Shown here: positions 22,799 to 35,100 of the stretch, piece after piece
Layout: each line of letters begins with the position of its first letter
Position numbering within the stretch: position 1 is the stretch's first letter
DNA from: Axinella damicornis
Lineage: Eukaryota; Porifera; Demospongiae; Axinellida; Axinellidae
DNA length: 64,000 bases
Reading direction: 5' to 3'
NCBI GenBank assembly: GCA_963931865.1
Contig: OZ007512.1
Span: forward strand, 8,477,361 to 8,541,360
Notes under the pieces: model-generated
Databases searched by the model: none
Told to the model about the DNA's origin: nothing
The model's input: the letters and a program-made list of their open reading frames with translations, nothing else
Translations under genes and position numbers: made by a program

Positions 22799-23195
22799 GG
22801 CCGGGACTATTTCACGGAACGGAACGGAACACTTGAAAACACGGAACAGCTATGCAAGTCCTCACTGCACAGTTTGAACTCCACAAACTGCATACCTCTG
22901 GATAGAGCGGGACGAGATCTACACGCTGGTACCCTTTTTGCTGGAATCCTTGCTGCTGGAAAGAATTGGCTCAGAGTTCTACGAAATCGCGTGGGCGGAA
23001 GCTCGCGTATGGCTAACTTTGGTCGTAACTCTAACACTAACCATCATGTTCCAACAATATGGTTACCAGCATGTAGGACTCGTCGAGCTCAGTCCATTGG
23101 TGTACAGTTTGTAGAGATCAGACACTGCAGCGAGGACGTGCATGGCCGTTCCGTGTTTTCCAGTGTTCCGTTCCGTTCGTGAAATAGCCACGGCC
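22799..23195. mobile_element. Non-autonomous long-TIR DNA transposon (MITE), 397 bp
   Basis: Bounded by ggccgggactatttcacg at the left and cgtgaaatagccacggcc at the right. The inverted arms extend to about 145 bp each (22799-22944 and 23051-23195) with moderate divergence: both contain (cg)gaacggaacggaac, gaaaacacggaac, then, in the right arm read backwards, matching acaaactg and gctggta. The centre of about 106 bp is not inverted. No transposase frame is present. A 9-bp (or 8-bp) target duplication with long TIRs is typical of Mutator-like elements; hAT (8 bp) is the alternative. Insertion is proven within the window by two empty sites. The element lies in the gap between the two gene fragments. 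Confidence 0.88.
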
Positions 23196-23204
23196 TTCTC
23201 AGAC
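23196..23204. repeat. Target-site duplication, right
   Basis: ttctcagac directly after cggcc, continuing into cctcgaatgctc exactly as at the empty sites 2176-2184 and 43879-43887. Confidence 0.85.
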
Positions 23205-23559
23205 CTCGAATGCTCACACGTGTGGGTGTTTGGGGTCTGGGAACGAGACTATATCAGCATAAATTCGATCTGAACAGCCCCACCCCTTATAAGAAGCAAT
23301 GCAAACGTGCAATCATGGGTGCATGCAGATTGAGGCAGTACTCTAGCTGAAGGCTCATCAGCCAAGATTAAATGTTATCACATTGCACATGCATGATGTC
23401 ATGGGGTGGGTCTGCATGAGCTGCCTGCACTCGTGATTGAAGCAGAACACAATGTCATGTACAATCGTGCAGTTGGACTCCCGATTCACGGCCGCCACAA
23501 CAGACGAAACTTGAAGCATAAACAACTTGAGGATTGTAATTCTGCACAATCAACACTAA

Positions 23560-23565
23560 TTTATT
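23560..23565 (-). terminator. AATAAA polyadenylation signal, core 2
   Basis: Same position and context as in core 1, 59 bases beyond the TGA stop at 23624-23626. Confidence 0.55.
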
Positions 23566-23623
23566 AGAATGCAAATTTAATATTGACTGGCCTGGTATGG
23601 CCCAACAACACAATGTCATAATC

Positions 23624-23896
23624 TCAGGTTGGATAAAACCAACAGCTACGGCATGAACTCAAGATTAATTTCACTTGGATTGACATTTCAATTTCATCGT
23701 CCTCTTCCGTCACCTCGGCTGACTTACTGCTCTTGCTCATCGGATAGTACCTGCACAAACAGTGATGTATAGCAACAAGTCTGAAGAATGAGAAGTCACA
23801 CATTCATCTATTGTCTACTCACCTTTCACATCTGCTTTGAGAACGGCAGCATCTGATCAGGAAGACCACACCAATGATGATGCAGGCCACTATACC
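23624..23896 (-). CDS. Membrane-protein C-terminus, partial gene, open in core 2
   Basis: Minus strand, two exons: 23896-23823 (74 bp) and 23750-23624 (127 bp), separated by a 72-bp GT-AG intron. The first codes GIVACIIIGVVFLI followed by RCCRSQSRCE. The codon across the junction is AGG, and the tail is YYPMSKSSKSAEVTEEDDEI, then EMSIQVKL and a Cys/Ser-rich end before TGA. This reads as the cytoplasmic half of a transmembrane helix, a basic stop-transfer and an acidic cytoplasmic tail. YYPM fits the loose YxxM pattern of PI3K-type SH2 ligands, weak evidence on its own. Start and ectodomain are absent: upstream there is only 337 bp of core, then satellite. It could be a relic, or the 3' end of a gene whose other exons lie beyond the satellite. 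Family not recognised. Confidence 0.5.
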
Positions 23897-24233
23897 CTAC
23901 GGAACAGGAGTGCATAATGAGGAAGCGAGCGGAAGGAAGGAACAGAGCGATACATGATTGTCCATACAGTGATTGATAACATAATTGCTGGAAGGTTGTG
24001 CACCATTACAATGCTCCAAGGTCCCACTACACCAAAACTGAGTTTCATCTAGCTGGGCATGTCTATTGTGGATCCACCTGCAGTGCATGGACCTCCCTAG
24101 ATGATGCTATGAAGTGTGGACACCTATGGTACTGTGATGGCCTGGGGATGTTCACTGAACCATAAGAAGGAGGGACAGGAGGAGAAATTTACTGTGGGTC
24201 TGTTATGCATCCGGCACATTTCCATGATTGCAT

Positions 24234-27200
24234 TCAAGTACAAGTACATTGTATCCGTACATGGTGCATCCAAATAAGGAGTGTCTGTACGCAGGATGTC
24301 ACTACCTGGGCTAATTGCATCCTGAATTGGTTTCCTTGAATGAGCCTGGGAACGAGGTTAGCCCTGGGCTTGTACTCCGCACTGGTGCTAACCAGAGGAG
24401 CCTTGGAAAGAGGCTAGCCCAGGGTATGTACAACACACTGGTGCTCACTAGGGGAGCCTGGAAACGACGCTAGCCTAGGGATTGTACTCCGCACTGGTGC
24501 TCACCATGGGAGCCTGGGAATGAGGCTAGCTCTGGGCTTGTACTCCATACTGGTGCTCACCAGGTGAGACGGGGAATGAGGCCATATAGCTCTGGGCTTG
24601 TACTCCACACTGGTGCTCACTAGGGGAGCCTGGGAACGAGGATAGCGCAAATTTGTAGTGGTGCTTATCAAGGGAGCCTGGGAACAAGGCTAGCCCAGGG
24701 ATTGTACTCTGCATTGGTGCTCACCAGGGGAGCCTGGGAACAAGGCTAGCCCTGGGATTGTATACTCCACACTGGTGTTTTCCAAGGGAGCCTGGAATGA
24801 GGCTAGGCAAGTGCTGTACTGGTGCTCACCAGGGCAGCCTGGGAAAGAGGGTAGCACTGGGCTTGTACTCAATACTGGCGCTAACCGTTCTCATTCGGCG
24901 AACTCCTATTGTCTCCTCCGCTTGGACATCTCATCTTCCAATTCTGTCAGACAGAAATGATGTCATTGGAATATCACCCACACAACCACAGTTCAAGTAC
25001 AAGTACATGGTATCCATACATGGTGCATCCAAATAAGGAGTGTCTGTCCACAGGATGTCACAACCTGGGCTAATTCCATCCTGAATTTGTTTCCCTGAAT
25101 GAGCCTGGGAACGAGGTTATCCCTGGGCTTGTACTCCGCACTGGTGCTCACCAGAGGAGCCTGGTAACGAGGCTAGCCCTGGGATTGTACTCCACACTTG
25201 TGCTCACTAGGGGAGCCTGGGAACGAGGCAAACCTAGGGATTGTACTCTGTACTGGTGCTCACCAGGGGAGCCTGGGAACGAGGCTAGCCATGAGCTTGC
25301 ACTCGGTACTGGTGCTCACCAAGAGAGCATTGGAACAAGGCTAGCCATGAGCTTGCACTCCATACTGGTGCTCATCAGGGGAGCCCGGGAACAATTACTA
25401 GCCTGCACACGTGCTCACCAAGGGAGCCTGGAATGAGGCTAGCCCAGGGCTGTACTGGTGCTCACCAGGGCAGCCTGGGAACGAGGCTAGCACGGGGCTT
25501 GTACTCCATACTGGCGCTCACCGTTCTCATTCGGCGAACCACAAACTCCTTTTGTCTCCACCGCTAGAACGTCTCATCTTCCAATTCTGTCAGACAGAAA
25601 TGATGTCATTGGAATATCACCCACACAACCACAGTTCAAGTACAAGTACATTGTATCCCTACAAGGTGCATCCAGATAAGGAGTGTCTGTACACAGGATG
25701 TCACAACCTGGGATAATTGCATCCTGAATTGGTTTCCCTGAATGAGCTTGGGAACGAGGTTATCCCGGGGCATGTACTCTGCGCTGGGGCTCACTACAGG
25801 AGCCTGGTAACGAGGCTAGCCCTAGATTTGTACTTCACACTGGTGCTCACTCGAGGAGCCTGGGAATGAGGGTAACCTACGGATTGTATTCCGTACTGAC
25901 GCTCACCATGGGAGCCTGGGAATGAGGTTAGCTCTGTACTTGTACTCCATACTGGTGCTCACCAAGGGGGCCGCGGAATGACACTATATAGCCCTGCGCT
26001 TCTACTCCGCACTGGTGCTCACTAGGGGAGCCTGGGAACAAGGAAAGCCCTGATTTGCACTCCGCAATAGTGCTCACAAGGGGAGCCTGGGAATGAGGCT
26101 TGACCAGGGATTGTACTCCGCACTGGTGATCAACAGGGGAACCTGGGAACGAGGCTAGCCATGGGCGTGAACTATGTACTGGCGCTCACCAGGGGAGCCA
26201 TGGAGCCATGATCTTGCACTCCCTACTGGTGTTCATCAGGTGAGCCTGGGAACAAGGCTAGACCAGGGATTGTACTTCGTACTGGTGCTAACCAGCGGAG
26301 CCCGGGAACAAGGCTAGCCCTGGGATTGTATACTCCTCACTGGTGCTCACCAGGGGAGCCAGGAATGAGGCTAGCCCAAGGATTGTGCTCAGTACTGGTG
26401 CTCACCAGGGGAGCCTGGGAACAAGGCGTGCCAAGGGATTGTATACTCCGCACTGGTGCTCACCTGGAGAGGCTGGAATGAGGCTAGCCCAGGGCTTGTA
26501 CTTCATACTGGCACTCATCGTTCTCATTTGGCGAACCTCGAACTCCTTTTATCTCCCCCGCTTGAATGTCTCATCTTCCAGTTCTGTCAGACAGAAATGA
26601 TATCATTGAAATGTCACCCACACATCCACAGTTCAAGTACAAGTACATTGTATCCATACATGGTGCATCCAAATAAGGTGTGTCTGTACACAGGATGTCA
26701 CTACCTGGCCTAATTGTTGGTTTCCCTGAATGAGTCTGGGAACAAGGTTAGACCTGGGCTTGTACTCCGTACTAGTGCACACCAGGGGAGCGTGGGAACG
26801 AGGCTAGCCCTGGGTAGGTACTCCACACTGGTGCTCACAAGGGGAGGCTGGGAACGAGGAAAACCTAGGGATTATACTCCGCACTGGTGCTCACCAGGGG
26901 AGCCTGGAATGAGGCTAGCGCAGGGCTTGTACTCCATATTGGCGCTCACCTTTCTCATTCGGCGAACCTCGAACTCCTTGAACGCTGGAACTTCTCATCT
27001 TCCAGTTCTGTAAGACAGAAATGACATCATTTGAATGTCTCCAACACAGCCACAGTTCAAGTACAAGTACATTGTATCCATACATGGTGCATCCAAATAA
27101 GGTGTGTCGGTACACAGGATGTCACTACCTGGGCTAATTGCATCCTGAATTGGTTTCCCTGAATGAGTCTGGTAACAAGGTTAGACTTGGGCTTGTACTC

Positions 27201-30200
27201 CGTACTGGTGAACACCAGCGGAGCCTGGGAACGAGGCTAGAAGAGAGCTTGCACTCGGCACTGGGGCTCAACAAGAGAGCCTTGGAACAAGGCTAGCCAT
27301 GAGCTTGCACTCCATACTGGTGTTCATCAGCGGAGCCCAGAAACAAGACTGGCCAGGGATTGTACTCGGTACTGGTGCTCATCAGGGGAACCTGGGAACG
27401 AGGCTAGCCCTGGGCGTTTACTCCGTACTGGTGCTCAACAGGGGAGCCGGGGAACGAGGCTATATAGCCCTTGGCTTGTACTCAGCACTGGTGCTCACTA
27501 GGGGAGCCTGGGAACGAGGCTACACTGTATACGTGCTCACAAGGGGAGCCTGGAATGCGGCTAGCCCAGGGATTGTACTCCGTACTGGTGCTCCCCAGGG
27601 GAACCTGGGAACGAGGCTAGCCTTGGGCGTTTCTCCGTACTGGTGCTCACCAGGGGAGCCAGGGAACGAGGCTAGCCATGAGTTTGCACTCCTTACAGGT
27701 GCTTACCAGGAGAGCCTGGGAACAAGGCTAGCCAAGAGCTTGCACTCCATACTGGTGCTCATCATGGGAGCCTAGGAACAAGGCTAGCCCAGGGATTGTA
27801 CTCCGTAGTAGTGTTCACCAGGGGAGCCTGTGAACAAGGCTAGCCTGTATACGTGTTCAACAAGGGAGCTTGGATTGAGGCTAGCCCAAGAATTGTACTC
27901 TGTAGTGGTGCTTATCAGAGGAGCCCGGGAACAAGGCTAGCCCAAGGATTGTACTCTGCACTGGTGCTAACCAGTGGAGCCCGGGAACAAGGCTAGCCCT
28001 GGGATTATATACTCTGCACTGGTGGTCACCAGGGAAGCCTGGAATGAGGCAAGCCCTGACTTGTACACCGCACTGGTGCTCACTAGAGGAGCCTGGGAAC
28101 GAGGAAAGCCCTGGGCGTGTACTCTACACAGGTGCTCAGCAGGGGAGCCAGGGAACGAGGCTAGCAACGAGCTTGCACTCCTTAGTGGTGCTCACCAGGA
28201 GAGCCTGGGAACAAGGCTAGCCATGAGTCCATACTGGTGCTCATCAGGGGAGCCTGGGAACAAATCTAGCCAAGGGATTGTACTCCATACTGGTGTTCAC
28301 CAGGGGAGCCTGGGAGCAAGGCTAGCCTGTATACGTGCTCACCAGGGGAGCCTGGGAACAAGGCTAGCCACGAGTCCATATTGGTGCTAATCAAGGGATC
28401 CTGGGAACAAATCTAGCCAAGGGATTGTACTCCATACTGGTGCTCACCAGGGGAGCCTGGGAGCAAGGCTAGCCTGTATAGGTGCTCACCAGGGGAGCCT
28501 GGAATACGGTTAGCCCAGGGATTGTACTCCGTACTGGTGCTCACCAAAGGAACCTGGGAGCTAGGCTATCCCTGGGTGCGAACTCTGTACTAGTGCTCAC
28601 CAGGAGAGCCTGGAAACAAGGCTAGCCATGAGTTTGCACTCTGTACTGGCGCTCAACAGGGGAGCCTGGGAACAAGGCTAGCTCAGGGATTGTACTCTGC
28701 ATTGGTGATCACCAAGGCAGCCTGGGAAAAAGGCTAGCCATGGGATTGTATACTCCGCACTGGTGCTCTCCAGGGGAACCTGGAATGAGGCTAGCCAAGG
28801 GCTTATACTCTGTACTGGTGTTAACCAGGGCAGCATGGGAACGAGGCTAGCACTGGGCTTGTACTCCATACTCGCGCTCACCATTCTCATTCGGTGAATC
28901 TCGATCTCCTTTTGTCTCCGTCGCTTGAACTTCTCATCTTCCAATTCTGTCAGACAGAAATGATGTGATTGGAATGTCACCACAGTTCAAGTAAAAGTAC
29001 ATTGTATCCATACATGATGCATGCAAACAAGGAGTGTCTGTACACAGGATGTCACAACCTGGGCTAATTGCATCCTGAATTGGTTTCCCTGAATGAGCCT
29101 GGGAACGAGGTTATCCCTGGGCTTGAACTCCCCACTGGTCCTCACCAGAGGAGCCTGGGAACGAGGCTAGCCCTGGGTTTGTACTCCACACTGGTGCTCA
29201 CTAGGGAAGCCAGGGAACGAGGCTAGCTATGCATGTGGCTTGTACTCCGTACTGGTGCTCACAAAGGGAGCCCAGGAACGAGGCTATATAACCCTGGGCT
29301 TGTACTCCACACTGGTGCTCACTAGGGGAGCCTGGGAACGAGGATAACCCTGATTTGTACTCCGAACTGGTGCTCACTACGGGAGCCTGGAAACGAGGCT
29401 AGCCCTAGGTGGGTACTCTGTACTGGTGCACACCAGGGAACGAGGCTAGAAAAGAGCTTCCACTCCGTACTGGTGCTCACCAGGGGAACCTGGCAACGAG
29501 GCTAGCCCTGGGCATGTACTCTGTACTGGTGCTCACCAGGGGAGCCAGGGAACGAGGATAGCCATGAGCTTGCACTCCTTACTGGTGCACACCAGGAGAG
29601 CCTTGGAACAAGGCTAGCCATGAGCTTGCAGTCCGTACTGGTGCAAACAGGGGAGCCTGGGAACAAGGCAAGCCCAGGGATTGTACTCCGTACTGGTGCT
29701 CACAAGAGGAGCCTGGGAACAAGGCTAGCCCTCGGATTGTATACTCCGCACTGGTGCTCACCAGCGGAGCCTGGAATGAGGCTAGCCCAGGGTGCTCACT
29801 AAGAGAGCCTGGGAATGAGGCTAGCCCTGACTTGTACTCCGCACTGGTGCTCATTAGGGGAGCCTAACAAGGCTAGCCCAGGGATTGTACTCCATACTGG
29901 TGCTCACTAGGGAAGCCTAAGAACGAGGCTAGCTTAGGGATTGTATTCCGTACTGGTGCTCACCAAGGGAGCCAGGGAATGAGGCTAGCACTGGGCTTGT
30001 ACTCCGAACTGGTGCTCACCAGGGGAGCCAGGGAACGAAGCTATATCACCCTGGGCTTGTACTCCGCACTGGTGGTCACTAGGGGAGCATGAGAACAAGG
30101 ATAGCCCTAACTTGTACTCCGCACTGGTGCTCATTAAGGGAGCTTGTAACGAGGCAAACCCAGCGCTTGTACTCCGTACTGGTGCTCAACAGGGCAGCCT

Positions 30201-31332
30201 GGGAACGAGGCTAGCAATGGGCTTGTACTCCATACTGGCGCTCACCGTTCTCATTCGGCGAACTTCAAACTCTCTGCCACTTGAACGTCTCATCTCCCAG
30301 TTCTGTCAGAGAGAAATGATGTCATTGGAATGTCATCCACACCACCACTGTTCAAGTACAAGTACATTGTATCCATACATGGTGCATCCAAATAAGGAGT
30401 CCCTGCACACAGGATGTCACTACCTGGGCTAATTGCATGCTAAATTGGATTCGATGAATGAGCCTGGGAACGAGGTTGCCATGGGCTTCCACTCCGTACT
30501 GGTGCTCACCAAGGGAGCCTGGGAACGAGGCTAGCTTAGAGATTGCATTCTGTACTGGTGCTAACCAGGGGAGTCTTGGAATAAGGCTAGCCCTGGGCTT
30601 GTACTCCGTACTGGTGCTCGCCAGGGGAGCCTGGGAACGAGGCTATATAGCCCTGGGCTTGTACTCTGCACTGGTGCTCACTAGGGGAGCCTGGGAACGA
30701 AGCTAGCCAAGGAGATTGTACTCCGTACCGGGGCACACCAAGGGAACCTGGGAACGAGGCAAGCCCTGGGTGTGTACTCTGTACTGGTGCTCACCAGTGG
30801 AGCCAGGAATGAGGCTAGCCCACGGCTTGTGCTCCATACTGGTGCTCACCAAGGGAGCCTGGGAACAAGGATAGCCCTGGGATTGTATACTCCGCACAGG
30901 TGCTCTCCAAGGGAGTCTGGAATGAGGGTAGCCTAGGGCTTGTACTCCATACTAGCGCTCACCGTTCTCATTCGGCAAATCTCGAACTCCTTGTGTCTCC
31001 GCCGCTTGAACGTCACATCTTCCAGTTCTGTCAGACAGAAATGATATCATTGGAATGTCACCCACACATCCACAGTTCAAGTACAAGTACATTGTATCCA
31101 GCATCCAAATAAGGAGTGTCTGTACACAGGATGTCACTAACTGGGCGAATTGCATCCTGAATTGAATTCCCTGATTGAGCCTGGGAACAAGGTTAGACCA
31201 GGGCTTGTACTCCGTACTGATGCACACCAGGGGAGCCTGGGAACGAGGCTAGCCCTGGGTCTATACTCAACACTGGTGCTCACTAGGGGAGCCTGGGAAC
31301 GAGGCAAGCCCTGGGTGTGTACTCTGTACTGG
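24234..31332. repeat. 56-bp satellite array, domain IIIa
   Basis: Spacers at 24234-24344 (right half continuing from the core), 24886-25103, 25522-25746, 26519-26734, 26950-27167, 28882-29097, 30246-30462 and 30963-31179. The stretch 26519-27167 contains two spacers only 431 bp apart; the second has a 7-bp-shorter exon-like segment (ctccttgaacgctgg). Near 30,790 monomers matching about 535-895 join monomers matching about 3,645 onward. No gene seen. Confidence 0.95.
26519..27380. repeat. 431-bp sub-block, two tandem copies
   Basis: Spacer starts at 26519 and 26950 are 431 bp apart, each followed by the same short run of monomers (gtaggtactccacactgg, ggggaggctggg). The homologous site in the next unit has three spacers at the same period (46849, 47280, 47712). 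Confidence 0.75.
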
Positions 31333-32110
31333 CACGGGTCAATTAAGGCGTGGTTCCTCCCATTACGCGTGTACGAAGAGAACGCGGTAATATACGGAAA
31401 AATTAAAATGGCCGACTTTGTTTACTGGTTTGACTTTGTCATTGTAGTCGCTCTCTGCGTTCGCACTTCGAGCTGAAGTTGTGGTGGCCGAAGAGTACGG
31501 GGGTCGTGAGTTTCGTTCACGAGTGGTTTAGCCAATGGGGCGAATCTCTGAAGCAAGCAAGTTGAGTTGATGTGTACAATCGAGGCTACCTGCCGACTTT
31601 GGCTTCAATTCCGGAATTGTTGCCGCCTCTGGACAAGGACGGTTTGTGATTTTTTGTGGAGTGTTGGATGTGTACTACTCATAATCTTCTGGGGAAACGG
31701 AGGCCTCCTTGCAAGTTCGAGAAAAGCTTGATACAGACCGTGGATAATGTACGCGAATTACCTGAAATTGCTCGTGTAGCCTAGCCGTAGCTAGCTTCAG
31801 TTTCCCCAGGCTTCATGTGGTAGCTCACGTTCGTAGGAGTCTGCATGCAAGCTATGAAGCTCCAGGTACTAGCGCAACAATTCCGGGTTTTGCTCAATAA
31901 TGTCCTTCACCACCTTATTATCAAGAGGTGTGGCTTCCTAATTAACAGTTGTTAGTGGGCGTGGTCTAGTTAAGGTCAACCATCTAACCATACATAACAA
32001 CATTATCTTTCAATGATCCATCATACATCAATAGAATTTGCTACATCTGCTGCAGAATTCTTGGAAAAATCCACTGATTTTCACTGGCCCCTGACCTTAA
32101 GACACCTGTG
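31333..32110. mobile_element. 778-bp insert of unknown class in the satellite
   Basis: Unique sequence breaks a monomer between gtactgg and ggtgctcacc. The homologous monomer near 4170 is uninterrupted, so the gap is an insertion, with at most a 2-bp gg duplication. The ends are imperfect inverted repeats: cacgggtcaattaagg at the left, and cacaggtgtcttaagg from the right end read on the minus strand (12 of 16 identical). The insert is A/T-richer than the array. A short plus-strand frame starts at aaaatggccgac (MADFVYWFDFVIVVALC) and stops at 31476; no transposase is visible. An imperfect second copy of the terminal motif (tctagttaaggtcaacc) lies near 31,970. A decayed DNA transposon is the likeliest reading. 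Confidence 0.6.
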
Positions 32111-35100
32111 GGTGCTCACCAGGGGAGCCAGGAAATGAGGCTAGCCAAGAGAATGCACTCCTTACTGGTGCTCACCAGGAGAGTCTGGGAACAAGGCTAG
32201 CCCAGGGATTGTACTCCGTACTGGTGTTCAACAAGGGAGCCTGGGAACAAGGCTAGCCTTATACGTGCTAACCAGGGGAGCCTGGAATGCGGCTAGCCCA
32301 GGGATTGTACTCCGTACTGGTGCTCACCAAAGGACCTGGGAACGAGGCTAGCCATGGGTGTGAACTCTGTACTAGTGCTCACCAGGAGAGCCGGGGAACA
32401 AGGCTAGCCATGAGCTTGCACTCTGTTCTGGTGCTCATCAGGGGAGCCTGGGAACAAGGCTAGCCAGGGATTGTACTCCGTACTGGTGCTAACCAAGGAA
32501 GCCTGGGAACAAGGCTAGCCTGTACACGTGCTCACCAGGGGAACCTGGGAACGAGGCTAGCTCTGAGCGTGAACTCTGTAGTAGTGCTCACCAGGAGAGC
32601 CTGGGAACAAGGCTAGCCATGGGCTTGCACTCTGTAGTGGTGCTTATCAAGGGAGCCGGGGAACAAGGCTAGCCAAGGGATTGTACTCTGCATTGGTGCT
32701 CACCAGGGGAGCCTGGGAACAAGGCTAGCCCTGGGATTCTATACTCCGCACTGGAGCTTTCCAGGGGAGCCTGGAATGAGGCTAGCCCAGGGCTGTACTG
32801 GTGCTCACCAGGGCAGCCTGGGAACGAGGGTAGCACTGGGCTTGTACTCCATACTGGTGCTCACCGTTCTCATTCGGCGAACCTCGAACTCCTTTTGTTT
32901 CCGCCGCTAGAACGTCTCATCTTCCAATTCTGTCAGATAGAAATGATGTCATTGGAATATCACCCACACAACCACAGTTCAAGTACAAGTACATTGTATC
33001 CATACATGGTGCATCCAGATAAGGAGTGTCTGTACACAGGATGTCACAACCTGGGCTAATTGCATCCTGAATTGGTTTCCCTGAATGAGTTTGGGAACGA
33101 AGTTATCCCTGGGCTTGTACTCTGCGCTGGGGCTCACAAGAGGAGCCTGGTAACGAGGCTAGCCCTAGATTTGTACTCCACACAGGTGCTCACTCGAGGA
33201 GCCGGGGAATGAGGGTAACCTAGGGATTGTATTCCGTACTGACGCTCACCATGGGAGCCTGGGAATGAGGTTAGCTCTGTACTTGTACTCCATACTGGTG
33301 CTCACCAGGGGGGCCGGGGAACGACGCTATATAGCCCTGTGCATCTACTCCGCACTTGTGCTCACTAGGAGAGCCTGGGAACGAGGAAAGCCCTGATTGG
33401 CACTCCGCAATGGTGCTCACTAGGGGGTCCAGGGAACGACGAAGCTAGCCCAGGGATTGTACTCCGTACTGGTGATCAACAGGAGAACCTGGGAACGAGG
33501 CTTGCCATGGGCGTGTACTATGTACTGGTGCTCACCAGGGGAGCCATGGAGCCATGGTCTTGCACTCCCTACTGGTGCTCATCAGGTGAGCCGGGGAACA
33601 AGGCTAGACCAGGGATTGTACTCCGTACTGGTGCTAACCAGTGGAGCCCGGGAACAAGTCTAGCCCTGGGATTGTACACTCGGAACTGGTGCTCACCAGG
33701 GGAGCCTGGGAACCAGGCTAGCCTGTATTCCTGCTCACCAGGGGAGCCTGGAATGAGGCTAGCCCAGTGATTGTACTCCATACTGGTGCTCACAAGGGGA
33801 ACCTGGGAACGAGGCTAGCCATGGGTGTGTACTATGTACTGGCGCTCACCAAAGGAGCAATGGAACGAGACTAGCCATGATCTTGCACTCCGTACTGGTG
33901 CTCTTCAGGGGAGCCTGGGAACAAGGCTAGCCCACGGATTGTACACTACACTGGTGCTCACCAGAGGAGCCTGAGAACAAGGCTAGCCCTGGAATTGTAT
34001 ACTCTGAACTGGTGCTCTCCAGGGGAGCCTGGAGTGAGGCTAGCCAAGGCTTATACTCTGTACTGGTGCTCACCAGGGCAGCCTGGGAACAAGGCTACCA
34101 CTGGGCTTGTACTCCATACTGGCGCTCACCGTTCTCATTCGGCGATCCTTGAACTCCTTTTGTCTACGCCGCTTGAACGTCTCATCTTCCAATTCTGTCA
34201 GACAGAAATGATGTCATTGGAATATCACCCACAAAACCACAGTTCAAGTACAAGTACATTGTATCTATACATGATGCATCCAAATAAGGAGTGTCTGTGC
34301 AAAGGATGTCACAATCTGGGCTAATTGCATCATGAATTGGTTTCCCAGAATGAGCCTGGGATCGAGTTTCTCCCTGGGCTTGTACTCCGTACTGGTGCTC
34401 AATAAGGGGAGCCAGGGAACGAGGCCATATAGCCCTTGGTTTGTACTCCGCACTGGTTCTCACTAGCGGAGACTGGAAACGAGGCTAGCCCAGGGATTGT
34501 ACTCTGCACTGGTGCTCACTAGGGAAACCTGGGAACGAGGCTAGCCTTGGGGGTGATCTCTGTCCTGGTGCTAAACAGGGGAGCCAGGGAACAAGGCTAG
34601 CCAATAGTTTGCACTCCGTACTGGTGCTCACCAGGAGAGCCTGGGAACAAGGCTAGCCATTAGCTTGCATTCCGTACTGGTGCTGATCAGGGAGCCTGGG
34701 AACAAGGCTAGCCCAGGGCTTACACTCTGTACTGTTGCTCACCAGGGGAGCTGGGGAACCAGGCTATATAGCTCTGGGCTTGTACTCCGCACTGGTGCTC
34801 ACTAGGGGAACCTGGGAACGAGCCTAGACCTGACTTGTACTCCGCACTGGTGCTAACAAGGGGAGCCTGAGAACGAGCTAGCTCAGGGATTGTACTGCGT
34901 ACTGGTGCTCTCCAGTGAAACCTGGGAACGAGGCTAGCACTGGACATCTACTCTGTACTCGTGCTCACAAGGGGAGCCAAGGAACGAAGCTAGCAATGAA
35001 CTTGCACTCTATCCTGGTGCTCACCAGGAGAGACTGGGAACAAGGCTAACCCTGGGCGTGTACTCTGTACTGGTGCTCACCAAGGGAGGCAGGGAATGAG

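Larger units (their letters stand above)
22248..24233 (-). repeat. Gene-derived core module, copy 2 (with MITE)
   Basis: Same module as at 1634, offset 20,614 bp left of the inserted element and 21,020 right of it. The 406-bp difference is exactly the 397-bp element plus a 9-bp duplication. The left part shares variants with core 4 (gaataatgtca, accaattcatgg, cttcttcactgctgg). The right part shares variants with core 3 (tgcactcgtgat, gaatgcaaattt). Confidence 0.92.

Noticed and set aside
22874..23182. 102-codon plus-strand frame in the MITE
   Set aside because: It spans the inverted arms and centre of a non-autonomous element; the inverted arms explain matching frames on both strands; no transposase motif.
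31376..31476. Short plus-strand frame MADFVYWFDFVIVVALC in the 778-bp insert as a membrane peptide gene
   Set aside because: Very short, with no poly-A signal or second copy for comparison; mentioned only as part of the insert.
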